Shown here one piece after another: positions 8,989-16,786 of a DNA stretch of 64,000 nt. Source of the stretch: JANQIO01 sp043585095 (GTDB lineage Bacteria; Pseudomonadota; Gammaproteobacteria; Pseudomonadales; Halieaceae). Under the pieces are notes generated by a model. The model was not told the origin of the DNA and did not search any database. It was given only the letters and a program-made list of their open reading frames with translations. The position numbers were made by a program, and so were the translations under genes. The DNA lies in assembly GCA_043585095.1 (NCBI GenBank), contig CP121321.1, positions 1,612,001 through 1,676,000 on the forward strand. The letters run 5' to 3'. The number at the start of each line of letters is the position of its first letter. Position 1 is the stretch's first letter.

Positions 8989-9004
8989 CATAATATATAT
9001 TATG
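8989..9004. promoter_or_regulatory. Perfect 16-bp palindrome CATAATATATATTATG
   Basis: The sequence is identical to its reverse complement over 16 bp and stands out as AT-only inside a GC-richer region. It could be an operator or a DNA-unwinding or promoter element between the divergent transcripts. There is no direct evidence for a specific protein. Confidence 0.4.
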
Positions 9005-9407
9005 CGCAGTTGTGGGTATCCGCGCCAGCCGTACTGATGTGTCTAATGAGCAGGACAGCACGCCTGTATAGCGCATCTCACAGCGCTCTAGTGTGATCTA
9101 GGACCTTGCTGAAACGATTCCAGGCCACTCTCGTGCGCCTTTCTGATGTGTGTCCTTAGGTCAGCACACTAGACAACTTCGTTACCACTTCGAAAGTGAA
9201 TTCCTCCTTCCATTAACTTTCAGACATTTTGCGCCTCTATGCGACAGCTTCATCAGTCTGCATAAGCCACGGTGCAGGACTCGGAGCTTTCGAGCTAAAG
9301 CGAAGCTGGCGTCTGGAAAGTGATACCAAATAAGAAACGAAAAAAGGACTGAAGGGCGCTTGTGTGTGAATACGCGCGCTTGTGTCCATAAATAGCCATG
9401 ATACAAC

Positions 9408-9644
9408 ATGCAGAACATTAGCGGGCAGCATCTAGGCGCCCTGCCAGACGATCTCCGGAAACCCCACAGAGCAGGTACGTTTCCTGCCGCGCTTGCCATC
9501 AGCATGCTGGTGCACATAAGCATCATGTTTTGGTTTGGCGATGTATTCGAACGGCTCCATAGCGCCAGGTCGGTTTACCGGGAGAGCTCGAAAGTACTCG
9601 AGGTTAGCTTTCGAAAAGGTTCTCAAGCTATTGAATTAAAATGA
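9408..9644 (+). CDS. Small unknown protein with TonB-like membrane anchor
   Basis: A 78-aa frame with one strongly hydrophobic segment (FPAALAISMLVHISIMFWF, about residues 25-43) after a short soluble N-terminus. It is followed by a charged stretch and a beta-like strand (SKVLEVSFRKG). This resembles the N-terminal part of TonB-like energy transducers, in which a histidine-containing anchor helix precedes the periplasmic part. No ExbB, ExbD or TonB C-terminal domain is nearby. The ATG has only a weak ribosome-binding site. The stop overlaps the ribosome-binding site of the next frame, suggesting coupling. The two frames could also be one gene broken by a frameshift. Confidence 0.55.
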   Translation: MQNISGQHLGALPDDLRKPHRAGTFPAALAISMLVHISIMFWFGDVFERLHSARSVYRESSKVLEVSFRKGSQAIELK

Positions 9645-9651
9645 GGAATCC

Positions 9652-10251
9652 TTGGAAAGCGAGTCCTCAGATCCACGTGCCAGCGCAGAACAAGCGATAG
9701 CCCAAATCAAACGGGCCAATGATTCCCCTCACGTAGACGAGCTGGGACCCAATACTGGAGCGATAGATACCGATAAGCAGCTCGAAACAACCTCTACATC
9801 GCGCTGGACAGCACTAATGGGCACCCTACCCGGTTCATCTGCATCTGATTCGATTTTGGACGCTATAAATGGAGGCTGCGACCCTCGGGAAAAAGAGTCC
9901 GCGATCAGACGATGCAATTCAGATGAAGATCTGGATTTTAAAGGGGCGGCCGGCAGTCGCTTTGAAGGTGCCTTTGCCAGCGCCTTTGCTCACCTACAAG
10001 TCACAGAAACCGTCCGGCGGGATATGATTCAACTCGAGTCCATGTTGGCGCATCACGAAGAATTGGAGCTGCTCGCAGCCAATCCTGATGTAGACCTGGC
10101 GTTTATTCGAGCCAGGCAGAGAGAACTCACCTTTGAAATCGACCGAATTGACGCCAAATACGCGTCCGCTGACTTGATCGAGTTTATCGTCGTAAGCGGC
10201 AAGTTTATCAAGGCGCTAGCCAGCGCCCTCTCCGACCGCACGAAGCCTTAG
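9652..10251 (+). CDS. Unknown helical protein, partner of the TonB-like anchor gene
   Basis: A 199-aa frame that begins with TTG 7 nt after the stop of the preceding gene, with GAGGA just upstream. The first ~90 residues are polar and probably disordered. The C-terminal ~100 residues are rich in Glu, Ala, Leu and Arg (QLESMLAHHEELELLAANP, then ARQRELTFEIDRIDAKY) and would form long helices or a coiled coil. No signal peptide is seen. If the two frames were joined by a +1 shift, the product would be an anchored protein with a periplasmic helical domain. I do not recognise a family. Confidence 0.55.
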   Translation: MESESSDPRASAEQAIAQIKRANDSPHVDELGPNTGAIDTDKQLETTSTSRWTALMGTLPGSSASDSILDAINGGCDPREKESAIRRCNSDEDLDFKGAAGSRFEGAFASAFAHLQVTETVRRDMIQLESMLAHHEELELLAANPDVDLAFIRARQRELTFEIDRIDAKYASADLIEFIVVSGKFIKALASALSDRTKP

Positions 10252-10310
10252 TCGCGTACCCTGCTCTTCTCAACATACAGACTCCCTCTACGCGCTTGGC
10301 TTGTTAATGA

Positions 10311-10331
10311 TCAAGGAGCCTGACACCTTGA
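10311..10331. repeat. REP-like hairpin (TCAAGG ... CCTTGA)
   Basis: An imperfect hairpin with core AGGAGCCTGACACCTTG lies between the unknown gene on the plus strand and the DUF3604 gene on the minus strand. It is followed by CCTTCCCCTTTTAT on the plus strand, so it could end transcription of the rightward gene. Hairpins with a similar GTGTCAGG core are familiar to me as dispersed REP-like elements in proteobacteria, but only one copy is in this window. Confidence 0.4.
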
Positions 10332-10361
10332 CCTTCCCCTTTTATCCCACCAGCCTGAGCG

Positions 10362-12203
10362 TCACGGCTGATACCAAATTGGTGAAGTATAGGCGCGTTC
10401 CTGGATCGATGCGGGCACCCCTGCTGGTAAATCCGTGCCGTAGTTGTCGGCATCCAGAGTGGTCCAGCGTGGGCTCGGGCGCTGCAGTACGCGGCCATAG
10501 TAAAACGCAGGTTCATCGGCGTTAAAGTCGGGGTCATGCCATAGTGCAGCCAGGGTTGCTGCACCGGACCCTTTAGCGTCAGCAATGTGCACGTCAAAGA
10601 CTTTTTCCTGCAATGTGCCGCTGGCATCCAACCAGCCTTTGATAATTTGAAGGCGCTCCAGACCCGCTTCCTCGGGGTCTTGTGACGCGTAGAACATCAG
10701 GGTGGGTGCGTTGCCGGTATTGTCACCGCGCGACTTCGCCTTCTTCAAGATGTGAATAGGCGGCAGCTCTGCTCCCATCGGCACGCCTTTGGCGTAACCT
10801 ATGGCGTCGCGTTTGGTGCTGTGTAGATCGGTTTCGGTAAAGTCCCAGCCGGCGAACAGCCGCACCGCTATTCTAGGGCCGGTGGTGGCATACACTTCGC
10901 GCCGCTTCATCGCAGCGAAAATGGCGGCGCGGTTATTTTCCTCGCTCCACACGCCGGTATACCCGGATGCGCTGATGGTGGCAGATAGCCGTGATACCAC
11001 GGCGCCGAAAGCGCCCTCCTCACTCATACGATGCGCTGCCCGGTCGGCTGCAGGTTCGTCGAGTGATATCTTGTTAAAGAAATGCCGTTCTGTCGCTGTG
11101 GACAGGCCGGTGTGTGAGTCGGTGCTGCCGATAAGCCCGAACTGAAACGGGTTAACGCCCAGAGTCTGCTGCAACAAAAGACCATTCTTGAGAGTGGATC
11201 TGGCGTACTCGAAGGGCAGCATAGAGGGCGTCTTGGCTGCGGTGAAAAACACATTGCTGTCGTCCCAGCGTTCGAAGTCCGCAAACTCGTCCCGGGGCGA
11301 TAGTACGGGGTGGGTTTCAGCGTCGCCCTTCATTTGCGTGACTTCGTATAAAGGCTCCCAGCGTGCGCGACGGGTCGCGTAGTCCGCGGTCATTGCATCG
11401 CAGCGGAAGTTCTCCAGCGCAAACATACGCCCATTGCTCAGGTTGCCGTTATGGGGAATGGCCAGCGCCGTGCCGCCCGTTTTCTGCTCGTAAGTCTCGA
11501 GCCAGTCCCACAGCGCCTCCGGGTCTTCGTCCAGCAGTGCCGACTGCGGCAGTTGCTGCAGGGCGCGATCGGCGGCATCCGCCAGGATCACCACCCGGTG
11601 AAGATTGTCGCCTGCCGGGTTGGAGGTCCACTCAAAGCCGATAAAAGCAGAGAACGTGCCGGGCTCGTTAAAATGGTCTGCCGCTGTGGCAATCTCGCGC
11701 CAGCTCTGTGCGGCAATTTCGGGGGCTTCCGCCAGCGCATCCCTGGCCTCGGCGCTGAACTCAAAAAAGTGTTGGGAATGCGTGGCCTGAGTCTGTGCGT
11801 CAAAAGTCTGGCGAAGTGCGTCCATAATGCGGCGCGCGGTGTTGCCGGTCTCGCTGCCCTGCACTGGGTTCAACAGCTGCCAGGTCACGCCGAGATACTC
11901 TGCGTGGTCTGCGACCACCAGAAAGTCCAGTGGCCGTGACAGCGTTGCTGGCTGACCCGAGCTCGACACCAGAGTCTCCCCGCGGGCAAAGCGGTAGGCC
12001 TCTGCGGGGCCTATGCGGTAGTTGTTATAGAGCAATCCATCAAGAGAGTAGTAAGTGTGAACATGGGTGTCGCCCCATAACAGCTGATTGGGGTAGCCAG
12101 GCTCAGCTGTTTGCGCGGTTGTTGATCCGCCGCACATCATCAGCGCAAGCGCAGCCCAGATTGCCGGCCACCCCGCCATCGACTGTGCTTTCACTCGGGC
12201 CAC
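10362..12203 (-). CDS. DUF3604 domain-containing protein
   Basis: A 613-aa exported protein of the DUF3604 family. A signal peptide is visible (hydrophobic core WAALALMMCGGSTTAQT), and the mature part begins with the family signature LLWGDTHVHTYYSLD. Further conserved blocks are LDFLVVADHAEYLG, FIGFEWTSNP, IGSTDSHTG and YATTGPRI. The HVH, DHAE and DSHTG motifs resemble metal-binding motifs of PHP-type phosphoesterases, which suggests a periplasmic metal hydrolase of unknown substrate. It is the last gene of a four-gene operon, starting 13 bp after the SnoaL-like gene. Length is usual for the family. Confidence 0.9.
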   Translation of the reverse strand: MARVKAQSMAGWPAIWAALALMMCGGSTTAQTAEPGYPNQLLWGDTHVHTYYSLDGLLYNNYRIGPAEAYRFARGETLVSSSGQPATLSRPLDFLVVADHAEYLGVTWQLLNPVQGSETGNTARRIMDALRQTFDAQTQATHSQHFFEFSAEARDALAEAPEIAAQSWREIATAADHFNEPGTFSAFIGFEWTSNPAGDNLHRVVILADAADRALQQLPQSALLDEDPEALWDWLETYEQKTGGTALAIPHNGNLSNGRMFALENFRCDAMTADYATRRARWEPLYEVTQMKGDAETHPVLSPRDEFADFERWDDSNVFFTAAKTPSMLPFEYARSTLKNGLLLQQTLGVNPFQFGLIGSTDSHTGLSTATERHFFNKISLDEPAADRAAHRMSEEGAFGAVVSRLSATISASGYTGVWSEENNRAAIFAAMKRREVYATTGPRIAVRLFAGWDFTETDLHSTKRDAIGYAKGVPMGAELPPIHILKKAKSRGDNTGNAPTLMFYASQDPEEAGLERLQIIKGWLDASGTLQEKVFDVHIADAKGSGAATLAALWHDPDFNADEPAFYYGRVLQRPSPRWTTLDADNYGTDLPAGVPASIQERAYTSPIWYQP

Positions 12204-12216
12204 CTATGCATGGTGG

Positions 12217-12648
12217 TTAGTACAGCAGATGTTTTGAGCAATCGCCCATGAGCGTGATCCGCATCTCGCGACGGTTGAAGCGCCAGGCGCCGTCTTGCAG
12301 AACGAAGGTGTCGTGGTATCTGCCGCTGATAATGGCCTGCAGGGGGAATTCCTCCACCGCCTGAAACACGGTAAATCTGGAGCGCGCGCTAGCGGTTTGA
12401 TCATCGACATATACCGCCAGATTGGTGGTGATGTGCTGGGTCTTGGGAGTGCCGCAGTCGGGGTAAATGCGACAGGCGGCGCGATACATTCCCAGCACGG
12501 CGTCGTAGCCCTCAATCAGGGCATCTTCCGCAGGTGCGTATATCTCGCCGTGACGAAACAGTTCAGCGACCCCTTCCAGGTCGCCGTCATCGATAAGCTC
12601 TGCATAGCGATATATCAGGTTGCAGATGTCTTGCTGCGGGTTAGTCAT
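12217..12648 (-). CDS. Nuclear transport factor 2 / SnoaL-like protein
   Basis: A 143-aa protein with the cone-shaped SnoaL/NTF2 fold expected from the helical start (DICNLIYRYAELIDDGDLEGVAELF) and the strand-rich remainder ending in FNRREMRI. Relatives include ketosteroid isomerase-like and dehydratase-like enzymes as well as non-catalytic proteins. The substrate is unknown. It sits between an SDR and a DUF3604 gene with short gaps (26 and 13 bp), so it is probably part of the same catabolic operon. Confidence 0.88.
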   Translation of the reverse strand: MTNPQQDICNLIYRYAELIDDGDLEGVAELFRHGEIYAPAEDALIEGYDAVLGMYRAACRIYPDCGTPKTQHITTNLAVYVDDQTASARSRFTVFQAVEEFPLQAIISGRYHDTFVLQDGAWRFNRREMRITLMGDCSKHLLY

Positions 12649-12674
12649 AAACCGTGCTCCTGCTACCCAACTTA

Positions 12675-13532
12675 TTAGTCCTTTATCGAGTCAGGCGGAA
12701 AATCGACCGACTCCGTGACACTACGCCACTCGGCCATGGATTCAAGCCGTTGCTGTAGCTTGGCTTCGTAGGTGGTGTATAGATTGGCTCCCAGCAATAG
12801 TTTCTCTGGTGGCTTTTCCATACGCGACAGGCGCACGACCAGCGGCCCGACACGCTTGGGATCACCGGGCTGCTGCCCGTCTATCTGGCTGATCATTTCG
12901 ATGCGCTGACCGACATTGTCAGCGTAGTCAGCAATCTTGTTGCCAGAGGTTTGCATAGAGCGACCTGACCAGTCGGTACGGAACGCCCCGGGCTGCAGGC
13001 TTACCACCTGTATGCCCAGAGGCTCCAGCTCGCGGGTCAGTGCCTCCATCGCCCCCTCAAGCGCAAACTTTGAGGCGCTGTAGTACCCGGTGCCCGGGTT
13101 GCCCATCAAGCCCGCCTGGGAAGAGTTATTGATGATCAGGCCCGAGCGGCGCGGCCGAAAATGCGCCAGTGCGAGCTTGGTTAGCGCCAGCGCACCGAAG
13201 AAGTTGGCCTCGAACATGCTGCGCACAGCGTCTTCTTCGCCCTCTTCAATCGCCGCCAAATAACCATAGCCTGCGTTATTTACCAGCACGTCCAACTGGC
13301 CAAAGGCTTCAATCGTCGCGTTAATCGCAGCTTCTCGTTGACCGGCATCCGTTACATCCAACGGCACGCTGATCGCGGTATCCGGGTAGCGGACAACGAT
13401 GTCTTCCACGGCGCTCACCGAGCGTGCGGTGACTGCCACCTTATCGCCGGCCTCAAGTACTGCCAGTGCGATTTCACGGCCAAAGCCTGTGGAGCAGCCG
13501 GTAATCAGCCAGGTGCGTGGCGTGTCCGTCAT
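12675..13532 (-). CDS. SDR family oxidoreductase
   Basis: A 285-aa classical short-chain dehydrogenase. The cofactor motif is TGCSTGFGREIA, the NNAGYGY motif follows, and the catalytic residues are in NNSSQAG and YSASKFALEG. The type with TGCSTGFG and a long C-terminus is common among ketone or retinol-dehydrogenase-like SDRs. The start overlaps the stop of the DUF1214 gene by 4 bp (ATGA), so the two are translationally coupled. It probably oxidises or reduces a hydroxyl/keto group of the substrate handled by this operon. Confidence 0.92.
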   Translation of the reverse strand: MTDTPRTWLITGCSTGFGREIALAVLEAGDKVAVTARSVSAVEDIVVRYPDTAISVPLDVTDAGQREAAINATIEAFGQLDVLVNNAGYGYLAAIEEGEEDAVRSMFEANFFGALALTKLALAHFRPRRSGLIINNSSQAGLMGNPGTGYYSASKFALEGAMEALTRELEPLGIQVVSLQPGAFRTDWSGRSMQTSGNKIADYADNVGQRIEMISQIDGQQPGDPKRVGPLVVRLSRMEKPPEKLLLGANLYTTYEAKLQQRLESMAEWRSVTESVDFPPDSIKD

Positions 13533-14779
13533 AGCGTGTTCTCTTGTATGCGCCAGTCATAACTGGTGGCCCGTTCTGCCAACATACGCTGCCGCGCTTC
13601 AGTGGAAACAAATAGTTCGGACGAAAGCCCTTTTTGTCGCAAGGCGTCGATGGTGGTCATTTCACAATCCACTCTAACGTCACTGCGCTGCTCCGGGTCT
13701 GTAAACTCGGCCCAGCGCAGGGTCAGCAAACCCTCAGGCATGTCGCAGGGATCCAGCCAGTTCACGAACCCTGGATCGGCTTGTGAAACAACAAAGCTAT
13801 AAGTGCCATCAGGGTTGGGGGCAGACTGTGTCTTGTTCAGGCAGCTCGAACGCGTGCGAATCTCGTTGGTCGTACCCCATATGTTGGTTATAGGTGCAAT
13901 AAAATACTCGGCACTGCCCAGGTTGACCGTTAGCACCATGGCAGCTTCAGGATCGGGCAGTTCGAAGCGGCCCATGATGTAAATCTGGTCTCGCAGGGCG
14001 CCGTCACTGTCGCGATCAATGGTAAAGCTGAATTCGTTGGCGGGTTTAAGCATCGCCTGGTTGTTCCAGCGAATGGTGTTGTCTACCCACCGCTGCATGT
14101 AGTCTTTTACCCGCGAGACCTTGGCGTCCTCTGTCAATTCGGGCTTTGGGGTGTCGCCCAACCGCTCTACTGACAATCGATTGGCGCGATCCGCCGCCCA
14201 GTCTGCAATCACGTCACGAATGTAAAACTCATGCGCTCCGGGGCCAAGCTGGATGTGGTTAGCTAACCCTGTTTCCTGGCTATTCACGGAGATTTCAAAA
14301 TTACCCTGCTCGTCCACGATCAGGTCGTGGCCTAACAGCACCGCCTCGGTGCCCATATCGCGGTTCCACAAGGTGAAGTAGTTTTCGATCATGCGCCGCG
14401 GTGCTACCTGCCCGCGCATCACATAGGATTCCTGCACGCTAACGGGGATGACGCGATACACGCTGTCAGGGTTATCGATGCCCCAGCGGCTGCCCGGAAT
14501 GGCGTGCCCCTGCACCGTATGCGGTAGGCGGCTGATGGTAATGACTTTGGGATGGTGCGGGTCCTGGTTCAGCGCCCAAACCACCGCGCCAAACATGACC
14601 TCTTCAAAGGCCGCATCAAAACAGCTCTGCATCGCCGGTGACGGATTAACCTGCTCGAACCAGTACTGCCCGAGGCGTGCCCGTTCGGCGGCGATCTCTG
14701 GCAAGGCGTGTATGCCTGCCGCCTCAAGCTCATGCTCGCGCTGCTGCGCCGTATCCAGCGGATTGTCAGACCAACTCAT
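13529..14779 (-). CDS. DUF1214 domain-containing protein
   Basis: A 416-aa protein. Its C-terminal third matches the DUF1214 pattern as I know it: NKTQ..., DGTYSFVVS, DPGFVNWLD and EGLLTLRWAEF. The N-terminal part has no motif I recognise. Members often sit beside lipid, steroid or hydrocarbon catabolic genes, with unknown activity. I chose the ATG at 14779 because the purine-rich AAGAGAGAG stands just upstream. A longer frame from 14824 adds 15 residues that do not look conserved. It is the first gene of the operon with SDR, SnoaL-like and DUF3604 genes. No signal peptide is evident. Confidence 0.82.
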   Translation of the reverse strand: MSWSDNPLDTAQQREHELEAAGIHALPEIAAERARLGQYWFEQVNPSPAMQSCFDAAFEEVMFGAVVWALNQDPHHPKVITISRLPHTVQGHAIPGSRWGIDNPDSVYRVIPVSVQESYVMRGQVAPRRMIENYFTLWNRDMGTEAVLLGHDLIVDEQGNFEISVNSQETGLANHIQLGPGAHEFYIRDVIADWAADRANRLSVERLGDTPKPELTEDAKVSRVKDYMQRWVDNTIRWNNQAMLKPANEFSFTIDRDSDGALRDQIYIMGRFELPDPEAAMVLTVNLGSAEYFIAPITNIWGTTNEIRTRSSCLNKTQSAPNPDGTYSFVVSQADPGFVNWLDPCDMPEGLLTLRWAEFTDPEQRSDVRVDCEMTTIDALRQKGLSSELFVSTEARQRMLAERATSYDWRIQENTL

Positions 14780-15213
14780 ATTCTCTCTCTTATTGTTGTT
14801 GATCAGTATTGGTATAGCAGACAAACAAGGTCTGTGTCTGGCTTTGTAATGGAGTCTACCCTATCGACAAGTGCTGAAAAGTCTATCCCTTGCTCGAACG
14901 AACCGAAGAGCCATTGGAGTCTTTCAAGGGTGCATTCTCGAAAACACTTCAACTTTCAGAAAATGCTGTAAGTCCTTATGCTCATTAAGTATTTCATATG
15001 ATTTTGCATGCCAAATACTACAGCAAGCTTAGACCTGTATCTAAACCCAGTCTTACCGTACAACGAGTCGAATCGATGGTGTCTTAAAACGGTTATGACC
15101 CCTTCAACGCATTTAGCGTGCCTGGTTAGTCGGTCTTTCAGAACCCTCTATCGACGAAATCCTGTTCTTCTGCCTGTGCTATGTTGCGTGTAAAGGGTAG
15201 CAGGAGAGAGTAA
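14780..15213. other. 434-bp divergent intergenic region
   Basis: No gene is supported here. It separates the leftward DUF1214 operon from the rightward serine hydrolase and must hold both promoters. A 7-bp inverted repeat, AGTATTT and AAATACT with an 18-nt spacer, lies at 14988-15019 and could be an operator. Confidence 0.5.
14988..15019. promoter_or_regulatory. Inverted repeat AGTATTT-N18-AAATACT
   Basis: A perfect 7-bp dyad with an 18-nt spacer that itself contains CATATG and GCATGC. Its place midway between two divergent transcription units is compatible with an operator for a regulator controlling both. No regulator gene is in the vicinity. Confidence 0.3.
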
Positions 15214-16488
15214 ATGCTGGGACGGCGGAAGGATATTTCGAGTTGGACACGGACCTGCAGCACTGCTGGCCTGGCTGTGGCCCTGTTGTTTCTGGTCACC
15301 GCGATTGCAGACGAGATGCCGGCCTCCGACATGCAGGCCACCCCGCCCTACCCGCATGCCCAGGAGCCGATCGGCAGCGTGCGCGACCTTTACAGCGGCC
15401 AGTTGTTTCCTGACACCCTGGTTAACACCTCCAGAAACATTCACCGGCTGTTCCCGACGCGCATCGTAAAGGCCGGTGCAAATGCCTATCCGCTTCGGCG
15501 AGGCGATGCGGACGCATCTGAAGAGATTGCGAACTTGCGTTTCAGCTCTCGAGGCAAGACCTGGGACCTCTACGATTATCTTGCCCTCAACCGGGTGTCG
15601 GCCTTGCTGGTGATACAGGACGATGAAATCCTGTTTGAACGCTACCTGCTTGGCAACAGTCCCCAAACCCGCTGGATGTCGATGTCGGTCGTAAAGTCTA
15701 TGACGGCCACGCTTGTCGGTGCCGCGATTCAGGACGGCTACATTGCCAGCCTCGATGACCCGGTAAGCCGCTATCTGCCGGGGCTCGCCAACTCCGCTTA
15801 TGAGAATGTGTCGATTCGCCACCTGCTGCAAATGGCTTCTGGGGTCGCCTGGAACGAAACGTACACTGATCCCGCGTCGGACCGGCGGGCGATGCTGGAG
15901 GCACAGCTTGATCAACAACCGGGCACTATTCTTAAGCTGATGGCGGGGCTGGAAACCGCCGCGCAGCCTGGTGAGCGCTGGAACTACAGCACCGGCGAGA
16001 CACAGGTCGTGGGAGCCCTGGTGTCAGAGGCCACTGGCATGCCAGTGGCGGACTATCTTTCCCGGAAAATCTGGCAGCCGTTCGGGATGGAATCTGATGC
16101 CCTATGGTGGCTTGAGTCTCCCGGGGGACTCGAAATAGGCGGCAGCGGTCTGTCCGCGACACTACGCGACTACGCTCGTTTTGGCCTGTATATGCTGCAA
16201 GAGGGCCGTATCAACGGTCAGGACACCTTGCCGCCAGGATGGGTAAGCGAGGCCACTCGCATGCAAACCATTGGCGGCGAAGCAGTCGAGTACGGATATA
16301 TGTGGTGGCCGCTGGATCGCGGCGCCTATGCGGCGATTGGCATCTTTGGGCAGTTTGTAGTGGTGCACCCCGCAAGTGGCACAGTCGTTGCGATGTGGGG
16401 TGCGCAGCCGAAGCCGGTCGGCGCCGACGTGATTGATGAATACGATTTTTTCAATGCGGTGTTTGATCTGACATCGCGCAATAACTAG
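15214..16488 (+). CDS. Serine hydrolase of the class C beta-lactamase family
   Basis: A 424-aa protein with a hydrophobic N-terminal segment (STAGLAVALLFLVTAIA) that may be a signal peptide or anchor. The nucleophile motif SxxK is S158-V-V-K161 in MSVVKSMTA, the tyrosine motif is YSTGETQVVG, and the C-terminal glycine-rich strand is AAIGIFGQFVVV. The pattern resembles the 6-aminohexanoate-dimer hydrolase and esterase branch more than true beta-lactamases, so an ester or amide hydrolase is likely. A strong AGGAGAGAG precedes the ATG. It is divergent from the DUF1214 operon and upstream of the GMC oxidoreductase. Confidence 0.9.
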   Translation: MLGRRKDISSWTRTCSTAGLAVALLFLVTAIADEMPASDMQATPPYPHAQEPIGSVRDLYSGQLFPDTLVNTSRNIHRLFPTRIVKAGANAYPLRRGDADASEEIANLRFSSRGKTWDLYDYLALNRVSALLVIQDDEILFERYLLGNSPQTRWMSMSVVKSMTATLVGAAIQDGYIASLDDPVSRYLPGLANSAYENVSIRHLLQMASGVAWNETYTDPASDRRAMLEAQLDQQPGTILKLMAGLETAAQPGERWNYSTGETQVVGALVSEATGMPVADYLSRKIWQPFGMESDALWWLESPGGLEIGGSGLSATLRDYARFGLYMLQEGRINGQDTLPPGWVSEATRMQTIGGEAVEYGYMWWPLDRGAYAAIGIFGQFVVVHPASGTVVAMWGAQPKPVGADVIDEYDFFNAVFDLTSRNN

Positions 16489-16786
16489 TTTCGACGTCCA
16501 GCCAGTGCTGATGGCGGGTAGTTTGATTGGCGGAACCAGGTCAGTGAAGACGGTGCTCGGCGTGTAGATGACTGGCTTCGGTAACGCAGGCTGATACAGT
16601 AATGCCGGGCTCGGTAATGCTCCCCGTGGTGCTGCCAGGCGCAACAATACCCTGGCCGCCGGGACTCTCTTGTTCATTCCGGCCGAGATGGTCGAGCGGG
16701 CGCTGTTGGCGCCCCACCCTCAGTAACTGTGGGACGTTTCTCAGTCGCTGTTGCTGAGGCTGCATGCAATTAAGGAAATATGAAGG

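Larger units (their letters stand above)
8850..9407. other. 558-bp gene-free segment with several dyad symmetries
   Basis: No convincing gene is seen on either strand between the hydratase gene (leftward) and the unknown TonB-like module (rightward). The short open frames have no Shine-Dalgarno sequence or recognisable product. The segment contains an inverted repeat near 8930, a perfect 16-bp palindrome near 8989 and a long-spaced inverted repeat at 9088-9172. It presumably carries divergent promoters. Confidence 0.6.

Noticed and set aside
9088..9172. Insertion sequence
   Set aside because: The 85-bp segment has no transposase and no visible target duplication; it is kept only as a dyad.
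15148..15918. 256-aa minus-strand frame over the serine hydrolase
   Set aside because: It is antisense to a well-supported hydrolase with SxxK motif and has no recognisable product or ribosome-binding site.
16489..16786. Small gene between the serine hydrolase and GMC genes
   Set aside because: The only frames lack ribosome-binding sites and run antisense into the GMC gene.
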